A stretch of 5,904 bases of DNA. Source: Ferroglobus sp. Its GTDB lineage: Archaea > Halobacteriota > Archaeoglobi > Archaeoglobales > Archaeoglobaceae. The stretch is from contig WAJX01000145.1 in the NCBI GenBank assembly GCA_015523665.1, positions 1 to 5,904 of the forward strand. The letters run 5' to 3'. The notes beneath the pieces were generated by a model. It was not told the origin of the DNA. It ran no database searches and saw only the letters and a list, made by a program, of their open reading frames with translations. Within the stretch, counting starts at the first letter, position 1. Every line of letters starts with the position of its first letter. Positions 1-5,904 of the stretch are shown piece after piece. Position numbers and translations under genes: made by a program.

Positions 1-321
1 ATTCTCGAATGCTTTTTCGGATTAAACTCTAGTGACATATCTATTTACATTAATTTGTTAAAAAGTAAGGGATTAAAAATAGAAGAAATTGGAAAATTAA
101 CAAAGAGAAGATATAATTCCATTTATAAAAGTTTACAAAAGCTTATGATGGCTGGGATAGTTATTAGGGAAAAGAGAGTTATCGAAGAAGGTGGATACTA
201 TTACGTTTACAAAGCTGTTAAACCAAAATTTTTAGCCCAAAACATGAGAGATATGTTAGAAAAATGGTATAATATGGTTTTAAAAGCTATAAACGAGTTT
301 GAAAATAAATATGATGAATAA
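1..321 (+). CDS. TrmB-like winged-helix transcriptional regulator, 5' end cut by the window edge
   Basis: This is a DNA-binding regulator of the small archaeal TrmB-like type, with a winged helix-turn-helix and a short C-terminal helix but no sugar-binding domain. The reading frame is open from base 1 to the TAA at 319-321, giving 106 residues. A TTG at 55 could be read as a start, but the residues encoded before it (beginning ILECFFGL) align without gaps to residues 18 onward of the complete paralog at 1832-2200. I therefore take the true start to lie before the window, about 17 residues upstream. Shared landmarks are the recognition-helix region ending YKSLQKLM (residues 42-49), the wing signature GGYYYVY (64-70), and a tryptophan (89) in the last helix. 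The usual acidic-basic 'KDRS' before the recognition helix reads RRYN here, so its target site may differ from the paralog's. It is convergent with the envelope-protein gene at 432-1646. The family assignment is firm; the regulated genes are unknown. Confidence 0.8.
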   Translation: MLECFFGLNSSDISIYINLLKSKGLKIEEIGKLTKRRYNSIYKSLQKLMMAGIVIREKRVIEEGGYYYVYKAVKPKFLAQNMRDMLEKWYNMVLKAINEFENKYDE

Positions 322-370
322 TTCATCTAACATTCGGTAGTAAGGTTTTAGATTTAATATAACTATTATT

Positions 371-405
371 ATTTATTATTGTTTAAATTTAAATAAATAA
401 TTAAC
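371..405. terminator. Candidate bidirectional terminator: imperfect inverted repeat between convergent genes
   Basis: A perfect 12-base palindrome, TTTAAATTTAAA (382-393), is extended by matching ATTATT/AATAAT arms (375-380 and 396-401) with a one-base bulge. It lies between the stops of two convergent genes. Read on the minus strand, the envelope-protein gene is also followed by two runs of five T (422-426 and 406-410), the kind of signal that ends archaeal transcription. In DNA this AT-rich, such symmetry can arise by chance, so the call is tentative. Confidence 0.3.
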
Positions 406-431
406 AAAAATTATAGAAGTTAAAAATTAAA

Positions 432-1646
432 TTATTTGAGTTCATCCCATTTTCTTCTTTTCATATATCTCTTAGCCCCTTTATAACTCGCAAAAACAAT
501 GACAATTAAAAACACCAAAACTATAACAAATTTCCCGTACTTGTATATATAATCGCCTACAGCACTTATATCTGGCATGAAAGATTCTACTGGAGTTGCA
601 GTTTCAGTTGGTTTTTCCAATTCAGAGATCTTTGAATTAACTTCTACAATCATACTATCTATCTCAGATAAATCTTTGTTTATATCGTCTAAAACTGAGT
701 TTATAAGACTTCTAGCATCATCATACAGTTTTTGATTTATGTAATTTTCAGCATTATCCAATTTTGAAGAAAGAGTTCCATAATCTGTTTTAATTCTACT
801 TACTTTTATCTCATATAAGGTTGTGCTTCCACCAGCATTTCTTAAGTCTATCACTAAAGCCTCTAACTCTGTAAGTTTTAATAAAAGAGCGTCAAGTTTG
901 TTCCTTGCACTTTCAAGCAATCCTTTCACCTTAGCCTTATATATCTCTCCCTCCACCCTATCTAAGCTTTTCTCTGCAAGCATAAGAGCATTTTCAGATT
1001 CTATATATTCTTTTGAGTTAAAATAATCCTTCCCCTTAGTTAAGTTCAACTCAGCACTCTTTAAAAGTTTCTTAGCTTGAGAAACTCCATAACCCTCTGC
1101 TTCAAGTTTTGAGATGTTATTTGATAACTGAGCGTATCTCGATTCAATTTTTGAAATATAACTCTGAAATGCATCAGTATTCACAACATTTATCGTAAAA
1201 TTTGGTAAAACATTACTCTCAGCATCGGTAACCTCAATGCGTAATGCAAAAATTTTTTTCAACCTCTCTTCACTATACGGAACTTTTCCACTTACTTCAA
1301 CTCTTATCGATTCAACTCCATCTTCCCATTGTTTGACTTCAAGTCCTAAGTAATCTTTACCGACTTTATATATCGCTCCATCATTTCTATAAACCAGTTT
1401 CACCTTTAACGATGCGAGTTCTAAATCAGTATAAAATTCATATGTTCTCTCGTCAAGCTTGGTATAATCTTCCTCAGTCTTTGGCTTTATAGTTATATTA
1501 AATGATATTTCTTCTCCAGGAAAATAATAATCCTTAAGATTTGGAGATGGAATTTCAGCAAAATTATTCTTTGTTAACGTTTCTCCAGCATTTACTACCC
1601 AGATTAACATTAAAATTGCTAAGATAATTGGCAATCTTTTAAGCAT
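432..1646 (-). CDS. Secreted, membrane-anchored envelope protein with duplicated helical region, function unknown
   Basis: I do not recognise a named family for this 404-residue protein, but its architecture is clear. Residues 1-20 form a signal peptide: basic MLKR, a hydrophobic core, and a likely cleavage after VNA. Residues 21-158 are rich in alternating hydrophobic and polar residues (ISFNITIK, LKVKLVY, IRVEVSG, FTINVVN), suggesting one or two immunoglobulin-like beta domains. Residues 160-345 are helical and contain two related hairpins of about 47 residues, starting near 189 and 283. A proline/threonine-rich linker (346-357) leads to one membrane helix (about 370-387) and a basic tail (KGAKRYMKRRK) that should be cytoplasmic. 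This predicts a type I membrane protein displayed on the outer face. N-glycosylation sequons (NIT, NLT, NFT) fit that location. The ATG at 1646 is chosen because it gives a complete signal peptide. No Shine-Dalgarno site precedes it. It may be a cell-surface adhesion or S-layer-associated protein, but that is a guess from architecture. Confidence 0.8.
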   Translation of the reverse strand: MLKRLPIILAILMLIWVVNAGETLTKNNFAEIPSPNLKDYYFPGEEISFNITIKPKTEEDYTKLDERTYEFYTDLELASLKVKLVYRNDGAIYKVGKDYLGLEVKQWEDGVESIRVEVSGKVPYSEERLKKIFALRIEVTDAESNVLPNFTINVVNTDAFQSYISKIESRYAQLSNNISKLEAEGYGVSQAKKLLKSAELNLTKGKDYFNSKEYIESENALMLAEKSLDRVEGEIYKAKVKGLLESARNKLDALLLKLTELEALVIDLRNAGGSTTLYEIKVSRIKTDYGTLSSKLDNAENYINQKLYDDARSLINSVLDDINKDLSEIDSMIVEVNSKISELEKPTETATPVESFMPDISAVGDYIYKYGKFVIVLVFLIVIVFASYKGAKRYMKRRKWDELK

Positions 1647-1668
1647 ATTTTCTTTTTTTGTTAGGAGA

Positions 1669-1676
1669 ATTTAAAA
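1669..1676 (-). promoter_or_regulatory. Candidate TATA box for a leaderless envelope-protein mRNA
   Basis: On the minus strand TTTTAAAT lies 30 to 23 bases before the ATG at 1646, the spacing that places an archaeal transcription start at or near the start codon. The gene lacks a Shine-Dalgarno site, which fits a leaderless transcript. The match to the archaeal TATA consensus is only moderate and no clear BRE element precedes it. The palindromic box at 1732-1747 is an alternative, with a leader of roughly 60 bases. Confidence 0.3.
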
Positions 1677-1731
1677 TTAACTATCATAGACTTACAACAA
1701 GAATGAAATTGCTCAATGATTTTGATAGCAA

Positions 1732-1764
1732 ATTTATAATTATAAATAAATTATAATAATTATA
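1732..1764. promoter_or_regulatory. Palindrome and phased AATTATA repeats upstream of the envelope-protein gene; possible operator or TATA element
   Basis: A perfect 16-base palindrome (ATTTATAATTATAAAT, 1732-1747) is followed by further copies of AATTATA. The three copies begin at 1738, 1749 and 1758, so they are spaced 11 and 9 bases apart, close to one helical turn each. The first and third copies are exactly 20 bases apart and also share the flanking bases of ATAATTATA. The cluster lies 86 to 118 bases before the start codon at 1646. It could be an operator for a dimeric winged-helix regulator or a TATA element usable in either direction. Low sequence complexity makes chance a real alternative. 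Confidence 0.3.
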
Positions 1765-1787
1765 TTTCATAAAATAAATAATAACAT

Positions 1788-1831
1788 AATAAATTAAAAA
1801 TTATAAACGTTAATATTCCATGATTATTATC
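1788..1831 (-). terminator. Possible T-rich terminator after the regulator gene
   Basis: After the TAA of the regulator at 1832-1834, the minus strand becomes strongly T-rich, including TTTATAATTTTTAATTTATT (1788-1807). Oligo-T tracts of this kind can end archaeal transcription. This would separate the FAH-valS-regulator operon from the envelope-protein gene, although read-through across the 185-base gap cannot be excluded. No hairpin is evident. Confidence 0.25.
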
Positions 1832-2200
1832 TTACTCTTTTTTTATGTCGAATTCCTCTACCACTTCATTTAATTTATTAAACCAGTCCTCTAATTCAAC
1901 TTTAAGTTTCTCTTTTAACTCTTCAAGAGAGACCGGTGTGTATAGGTATTTATAACCGCCATGCTTAAGGATTCTGTATTCTCTCCTCACCAATCCTTTA
2001 TCCATAAGCGATTGTAAGCTTCTATACACACCGCTTCTATCCTTCCCAATTATATCCGCAAGTTCATCTACACCAAGATGTGGATTTTTATGAAGAGACA
2101 AATACACTTCAATTTCAGATGGTGTAAGTTTTAGAACACACTTTAATATATGTTTAAACGTTGGTTCTACCTCAAACAGTTCCTCAAGCCCTCTTACCAT
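1832..2200 (-). CDS. TrmB-like winged-helix transcriptional regulator, complete
   Basis: This is a 122-residue DNA-binding protein of the small archaeal TrmB-like type. From the N terminus it has a short leader helix (about residues 2-15), the helix-turn-helix (about 26-68, with LTPSEIEVYLSL, LADIIGKDRSGVYRSLQSLMDKGLV), the wing signature GGYKYLY (82-88), and a terminal amphipathic helix with a conserved tryptophan (EDWFNKL) that probably forms the dimer. It lacks the sugar-binding C-terminal domain of full-length TrmB, so any ligand is unknown. A TTG six bases upstream (2206-2204) would overlap the valS stop, but the ATG at 2200 is preferred: AGGTGA ends 7 bases before it and only about one base before the TTG. 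The gap from valS is 2 bases, so it is very probably co-transcribed with valS. It is the paralog of the partial regulator at 1-321, roughly one third identical in an ungapped alignment. It may regulate its own operon or the envelope-protein gene downstream. Confidence 0.85.
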   Translation of the reverse strand: MVRGLEELFEVEPTFKHILKCVLKLTPSEIEVYLSLHKNPHLGVDELADIIGKDRSGVYRSLQSLMDKGLVRREYRILKHGGYKYLYTPVSLEELKEKLKVELEDWFNKLNEVVEEFDIKKE

Positions 2201-2202
2201 TT

Positions 2203-4818
2203 TCAACTCACCTTCTCAACCAATACAGTCATATTATCAATTTCCAATACATCAACATTTATACCTTCCACTTCCTTTTCGAGTTTAACATCAAACCACT
2301 CAGATTTAACAATTATCTCTTCATCCATCTTTATTATAGTTTCCCCCTCTTCTATAAATTTCATTTTTTCCTCATCTTTTAGGGAGTTAATAGCCTCGAT
2401 TATGTGCTTAGCCTTATCCTTAAACATCGGACCAATAATCTTAAATTTTGGTTTTAACTCCACAACTCTCATCTTTATTTCCGGTAATTCATTCACAAAT
2501 TCAATATCAGCATTTATCGCCCCAGAAAGATCTTTAAGATCAAACCTATCTCTAGAGAAGATTATAACTCTTCCCATTCTAGCATTTAGAGCTAAACCCA
2601 TATTATGCTTATATTTTCTAATCTCTTCAAGAACCGTCTTTATCATCTCTCCCCTCTTTTCAGCTTCATCATCTATAAACCTCTTTTCGGATTTTGGATA
2701 ATCCTGCAGATGAACACTTCCTTTCCCATTGAATAGGTTCCAGCATTCCTCAGCTAAAAAGGGAGTTATAGGTGCCAAGAGTTTTATAAGAGTGTCCATA
2801 ACCTTATACAAAGCAAACTTCGCTCCTAATTTATCTTCATCATCACTATAAAGCCTATTTTTAACAAGCTCAACATAATTATCAGCAAATTCATACCATG
2901 TAAAACTTCTTATCTCTTTCAAAGCTTCACCAAAGTTATATTCATCCATAAGTTTATTCACTTTTTCAATCAATTTATTAAGCTTAGAGAGAATCCATTT
3001 ATCTGCATCTCTTAAAAATGATAGATGTTCATCACTGGGATAGTAGTCTTTTAAATGTTGAATTGAAAATCTTAATAAACTCCAAAATTTTTGTTGAAAT
3101 CTACTGGCTGATATTATCTCCTTCCATGAAAAGATTATATCACTTCCGACTATTCCACCAATTGCTGCCCATTGCCTTAACGCATCTGCACCATATCTCT
3201 CAATAACCTCCTCTGGAAGAACAAAATTTCCCAAACTTTTACTCATCTTTCTCCCATCTTCTCCAAGCACCATACCATTGATTACGATCTCATACCAAGG
3301 TATTTCATTCACAAGAGCTACGCTCCTTAAAATAGTATAGAATGCCCAAGTTCTTATTATATCATGTCCCTGTGGTCTTAGAGTTGTAGGATAATCCTTA
3401 AGATCCTCTGGCCACCCAACAATTACCAATGGTGTTATACTTGAATCCATCCACGTATCAAGGACGTCTCTTTCTCCCTCAAACTCATTAGATTTGCATT
3501 TCGGACAGGGTTCTCTTGGTTTATCTCTTGTTGGATCTACTGGAAGCCATTCCTCTTTTGCAACTATAATCTCACCACAATTTTTACAATACCATGCTGG
3601 AATAGGTGTCGCAAATACTCTTTGCCTACTTATAACCCAATCCCATTCCATATTCTTTACCCAATCCTCAAGTCTTAGAAACATATGTTTCGGAGTCCAT
3701 TTTATCTTTCTAGCAAATTCTAAAATCCTATCTTTGTCAACTCTTACGAACCACTGCTCTTCAGGAACTATCTCAACTGGGGTTTTACATCTCCAACAAA
3801 CACCTACCTTATGTTCAATATCTTCTTGCTTTAAAACTCTCCCATCTTTTTTTAGATCCTCAATTATTTTCTCTCTAGCTTCAGATATTGTTAATCCTTT
3901 ATATTTTCCAGCTTTCTCATTTAATCTACCATCTCTAGTTAAAATGTCTCTTAACATAAGTCTATGCTTCTTCCACCATCTAACATCTTGCCTATCACCA
4001 AAAGTACATATCATAACTATTCCCGTACCAAACTTTGGATCAACCTCCTCATCAGCTATTACTCTCACGTTATAGTTAAATATCGGAACTCTAATACTCT
4101 TCCCAACTAAATCTTTGTATCTCTCATCTTTAGGGTTTACAGCTATCGCAACACATGCTGGAATTAATTCTGGACGCGTAGTTGCTATTACAACTTCATC
4201 ATCTGCATCTCCAAATCTAATGTAGTTAAGCTTGGTCTTTCCAGTTTTATATTCGATTTCAGCTAATGCTATTGTGGTTTCACATCTAGGACAATGAATA
4301 ACAGGGTGGCTACCTCTATATATCAACCCCTTCTCATACATTCTGACGAAACTTATTTGAGTTTTTTTGTAATATTCTGGATACATTGTGATATATTCCC
4401 TACTCCAATCTATACTAAAAGCCAATCTTTTCATAGTTTTCCTCATTTTCTTTATATTCTCTTCAGTAAACTTCACACATAACTCTCTAAACTTCTCTCT
4501 TGAGACGTCACCTTTTCTTATTCCATATATCTCCTCAACCTTTACTTCCGTTGGTAAACCATGACAATCCCATCCTTGAGGAAACATTACTTCATATCCT
4601 TTCATTCTCTTATATCTGGCAATAAAATCTATATAACACCAATTCAAAGCATTTCCAATATGAAACGATCCTGTAGGATATGGAGGAGGGGTGTCTATTA
4701 TGAATTTAGGTCTGTTTGAATTCCAATTAAAGTAATACAAATCTTCACTCCACTTCTCAACCCATTTCTCTTCTACTTCTTTTGCATTGTATTCTTTACT
4801 AATTTTCACAACCTCCAC
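2203..4818 (-). CDS. valS: Valyl-tRNA synthetase, archaeal type
   Basis: This class I enzyme charges tRNA-Val with valine in the cytoplasm and removes mis-attached threonine. From the chosen start it has 871 residues, normal for archaeal ValS. The ATP-binding signature is HIGN (53-56, after PPPYPTGSF), in place of HIGH, and the second is KMSKS (524-528). The CP1 editing domain carries ATTRPE (212-217) and CTFGDRQD. Four CxxC pairs (176/179, 341/344, 411/414, 438/441) are likely zinc sites of archaeal ValS. The tRNA entry motif DTWMDSS is at 454-460, an anticodon-binding helical domain spans about 600-740, and a further C-terminal module follows. In the same frame, GTG codons at 4827, 4818 and 4809 could each serve as start. 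I chose 4818 because GAGGTGA ends 5 bases before it, whereas 4827 has no site and overlaps the upstream stop. It sits 5 bases after the FAH gene and 2 bases before the regulator, inside one operon. Confidence 0.97.
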   Translation of the reverse strand: MEVVKISKEYNAKEVEEKWVEKWSEDLYYFNWNSNRPKFIIDTPPPYPTGSFHIGNALNWCYIDFIARYKRMKGYEVMFPQGWDCHGLPTEVKVEEIYGIRKGDVSREKFRELCVKFTEENIKKMRKTMKRLAFSIDWSREYITMYPEYYKKTQISFVRMYEKGLIYRGSHPVIHCPRCETTIALAEIEYKTGKTKLNYIRFGDADDEVVIATTRPELIPACVAIAVNPKDERYKDLVGKSIRVPIFNYNVRVIADEEVDPKFGTGIVMICTFGDRQDVRWWKKHRLMLRDILTRDGRLNEKAGKYKGLTISEAREKIIEDLKKDGRVLKQEDIEHKVGVCWRCKTPVEIVPEEQWFVRVDKDRILEFARKIKWTPKHMFLRLEDWVKNMEWDWVISRQRVFATPIPAWYCKNCGEIIVAKEEWLPVDPTRDKPREPCPKCKSNEFEGERDVLDTWMDSSITPLVIVGWPEDLKDYPTTLRPQGHDIIRTWAFYTILRSVALVNEIPWYEIVINGMVLGEDGRKMSKSLGNFVLPEEVIERYGADALRQWAAIGGIVGSDIIFSWKEIISASRFQQKFWSLLRFSIQHLKDYYPSDEHLSFLRDADKWILSKLNKLIEKVNKLMDEYNFGEALKEIRSFTWYEFADNYVELVKNRLYSDDEDKLGAKFALYKVMDTLIKLLAPITPFLAEECWNLFNGKGSVHLQDYPKSEKRFIDDEAEKRGEMIKTVLEEIRKYKHNMGLALNARMGRVIIFSRDRFDLKDLSGAINADIEFVNELPEIKMRVVELKPKFKIIGPMFKDKAKHIIEAINSLKDEEKMKFIEEGETIIKMDEEIIVKSEWFDVKLEKEVEGINVDVLEIDNMTVLVEKVS
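2208..2213 (-). promoter_or_regulatory. Ribosome binding site of the regulator gene, within the end of valS
   Basis: The minus strand reads AGGTGA, a strong match to the archaeal anti-Shine-Dalgarno sequence, 7 bases before the ATG at 2200. It overlaps the last codons of valS. It decides the start codon against the in-frame TTG at 2206-2204 and points to translational coupling with valS. Confidence 0.7.
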
Positions 4819-4823
4819 AAAAA

Positions 4824-4830
4824 TCACCTC
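4824..4830 (-). promoter_or_regulatory. Ribosome binding site of valS, overlapping the FAH stop codon
   Basis: The minus strand reads GAGGTGA 5 bases before the GTG at 4818. Its last three bases are the TGA stop of the FAH-family gene. This places the valS start at 4818 rather than at the GTG at 4827, and couples valS translation to the end of the preceding gene. Confidence 0.65.
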
Positions 4831-5549
4831 ACGTAGTTAGTAAGCTTACCAATTCCCTCAATCTCAACTTCAACAACATCTCCTTTTTTCAAAGCTCCAA
4901 CCCCGGCCGGTGTTCCAGTAGCTATAACATCCCCTTCTTTCAAACGCATTATAGATGATAACCTTTCAATAAGTTGATAAACATTAAAGATCAAGTTTGA
5001 AGTGTTAGATGATTGGACAACTTTTCCGTTAAGTCTTGTCTCTATTTTAAGATTACTAGGATCTGTCTTAACAACATAAGGGCCAATGGGTGAAAAACTA
5101 TCAAAAGATTTTGCAATTCCCCATTGCCAACCTCTTTGTTGTAAATCTCTAGCAGTAACGTCATTAAAGCATGTATAGCCAAGAATGTATTCATCAGCTT
5201 CATCAGCTTTAACATCTTTACATCTCTCTGCTATGACTATCGCTAATTCACCCTCATAATCAACCCTAGATGATATTCGTGGTAAGATTATAAAATCCCT
5301 ATCACCTATAATACTACTAGGCGATTTAAGAAAGAAAATCGGTTCTTTAGGAACCTCCATAGAAAGTTCTTTTGCGTGATCTATATAATTTAAACCAACT
5401 CCTATAATCTTCTCTGGTTCAACTGGAGGTAAAAATTTAACAGTACTTATATGAAAATCTAAGCCATCGATTGAAATGGATTCTCCCTTTATTTCAAAGT
5501 AATCTTCAAACAACTCTCCATTAACAATTAATCTTCCATAAGCTATCAT
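4824..5549 (-). CDS. Fumarylacetoacetate hydrolase (FAH) family protein, FAHD1-like
   Basis: This 241-residue protein is a single-domain member of the FAH superfamily, cytoplasmic metal-dependent enzymes that act on 2-oxo acids (acylpyruvate hydrolysis, oxaloacetate decarboxylation or tautomerisation, 2-hydroxyhepta-2,4-dienedioate isomerisation). A short N-terminal part (1-45) precedes the catalytic fold. The signature residues are present: [10 protein letters not shown] (52-61) with the H58/E61 pair matching the catalytic His-Glu of human FAHD1, the metal ligands E99 and E101 in DYEGEL, D130 in FNDVTARD, K147 in AKSF, and GTPAGVG (212-218). With all of these intact it should be an active enzyme. 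The substrate cannot be read from the sequence; an oxaloacetate- or acylpyruvate-type activity is the closest analogy. The ATG at 5549 has no Shine-Dalgarno site but has a TATA-like box at leaderless spacing. It is the first gene of the probable operon with valS and the regulator, and no biochemical link to tRNA charging is evident. Confidence 0.92.
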   Translation of the reverse strand: MIAYGRLIVNGELFEDYFEIKGESISIDGLDFHISTVKFLPPVEPEKIIGVGLNYIDHAKELSMEVPKEPIFFLKSPSSIIGDRDFIILPRISSRVDYEGELAIVIAERCKDVKADEADEYILGYTCFNDVTARDLQQRGWQWGIAKSFDSFSPIGPYVVKTDPSNLKIETRLNGKVVQSSNTSNLIFNVYQLIERLSSIMRLKEGDVIATGTPAGVGALKKGDVVEVEIEGIGKLTNYVR

Positions 5550-5571
5550 CGTTTAAAGGAATTATATTAAA

Positions 5572-5587
5572 AATATATTAGTTTCCG
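5572..5587 (-). promoter_or_regulatory. Candidate BRE/TATA promoter of the FAH-valS-regulator operon
   Basis: On the minus strand CGGAAA (5587-5582) followed after CTA by ATATATT resembles an archaeal BRE plus TATA box. The TATA core TATATT (5577-5572) lies 28 to 23 bases before the ATG at 5549, which would start transcription at or very near the start codon. The gene has no Shine-Dalgarno site, as expected for a leaderless mRNA. The BRE lies in the final codons and the TATA next to the stop of the upstream lipoprotein gene. The 28-base gap is also short enough for read-through from that gene. Confidence 0.5.
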
Positions 5588-5904
5588 TTGAGAGTAACTT
5601 CTCTCCTATCCACAAACACCTTGACATTAAAATTTTTCATTCTCAGCACTTCAAACTCTATCTCTATACTCCCCAAACATTGAACGCAAAAACCTTTATC
5701 AGATGTGAGATTTATAATAACATCCTTATCCTCAAGCTTTATTTCTGGCTTATAACAAGGGTTTGGAATAAGTATATGGGCTTTTATAATAGTTCTCTCA
5801 TCCCCTTGAAATATCTTCATTAACCTATTCTCCATAATCTCAGCGCAGTTAGTATTATAACTTCTCAACTTAACCTCAGGACTTTTTGTTAAACATCCAA
5901 CTAG
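5578..5904 (-). CDS. Probable small lipoprotein with four mature cysteines, 5' end cut by the window edge
   Basis: The frame is open from the right edge of the window to the TAA at 5578-5580, giving 108 residues. The first four visible residues are LVGC, a perfect lipobox, followed by the polar stretch LTKSPE. This is what the end of a lipoprotein signal peptide looks like, with lipid attachment at the cysteine encoded at 5895-5893. The signal peptide and start would lie beyond the window. An internal TTG at 5868 with GAGGT 4 bases before it could start a 96-residue protein, but this would leave the lipobox unexplained. The rest is a short helical part then alternating beta-like strands, with cysteines at 20, 50, 73 and 76 of the visible sequence (contexts NTNC, NPCYKPE, FCVQCLG). 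These could form two disulfides or bind a metal. I do not recognise the family. It is encoded on the same strand as, and 28 bases upstream of, the FAH gene. Confidence 0.7.
   Translation of the reverse strand, partial: LVGCLTKSPEVKLRSYNTNCAEIMENRLMKIFQGDERTIIKAHILIPNPCYKPEIKLEDKDVIINLTSDKGFCVQCLGSIEIEFEVLRMKNFNVKVFVDRREVTLNGN

Noticed and set aside
53..56. HIGN instead of HIGH in ValS (residue positions) as a possible inactivating change
   Set aside because: The fourth position of this motif varies among class I synthetases and the surrounding [17 protein letters not shown] context looks typical of archaeal ValS; KMSKS is intact, so the enzyme should be active.
823..1026. Plus-strand open frame of 67 residues inside the envelope-protein gene
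   Set aside because: It is antisense to the helical region, Ser/Leu/Phe-rich, and explained by the codon pattern of the opposite strand.
1647..1831. Possible small RNA or small protein gene in the 185-base gap
   Set aside because: The gap is almost entirely A and T, has no stable GC-containing hairpin, and carries no open frame with a ribosome binding site.
2150..2701. Plus-strand open frame of 183 residues over the 3' end of valS
   Set aside because: It is antisense to well-conserved valS sequence, its translation is low-complexity Ser/Phe/Ile, and no ribosome binding site or promoter stands out.
3494..4075. Plus-strand open frame of 193 residues inside valS
   Set aside because: It is the antisense shadow of the ValS editing and zinc-binding regions, with no recognisable motif of its own.
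1..5904. CRISPR array, mobile element or defence system
   Set aside because: I saw no regularly spaced long repeats, transposase or integrase motifs, or nuclease/helicase domains; all six genes are accounted for otherwise.

Overview
The window is an AT-rich stretch of archaeal DNA, probably from a thermophilic euryarchaeon. The evidence is archaeal-type valyl-tRNA synthetase motifs, small winged-helix regulators of an archaeal TrmB-like type, GGTGA-type ribosome binding sites, and two genes with no ribosome binding site but a TATA-like box about 25 bases before the start codon, as expected for leaderless archaeal mRNAs. I would place it near Methanococci or Archaeoglobi, but the sequence alone does not settle this.

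Layout from left to right. A plus-strand gene cut by the left edge (1-321) encodes a small TrmB-like regulator. A 110-base AT-rich gap with an imperfect inverted repeat separates it from a convergent minus-strand gene (432-1646). That gene encodes a secreted, membrane-anchored protein with a signal peptide, a beta-rich outer domain, a duplicated helical region and one C-terminal membrane helix. A 185-base, extremely AT-rich gap (1647-1831) with a palindrome and phased AATTATA repeats lies upstream of it. Next, all on the minus strand, comes a compact operon read right to left: a fumarylacetoacetate hydrolase (FAH) family enzyme (4824-5549), valyl-tRNA synthetase (valS, 2203-4818) and a second small TrmB-like regulator (1832-2200). 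The two internal junctions are 5 and 2 bases long, each with a Shine-Dalgarno site placed at the end of the preceding gene. At the right edge is the 3' part of a gene for a probable small lipoprotein (5578-5904, cut by the window end).

The FAH enzyme, ValS and the regulator are probably co-transcribed from a promoter whose BRE-like element lies in the last codons of the lipoprotein gene. The two regulators align to each other without gaps over about 105 residues, so they are paralogs, and they sit on either side of the envelope-protein gene. That arrangement suggests, but does not prove, that one or both control it. I found no tRNA, rRNA, CRISPR, insertion sequence or defence system, and no gene-free stretch is longer than 185 bases.
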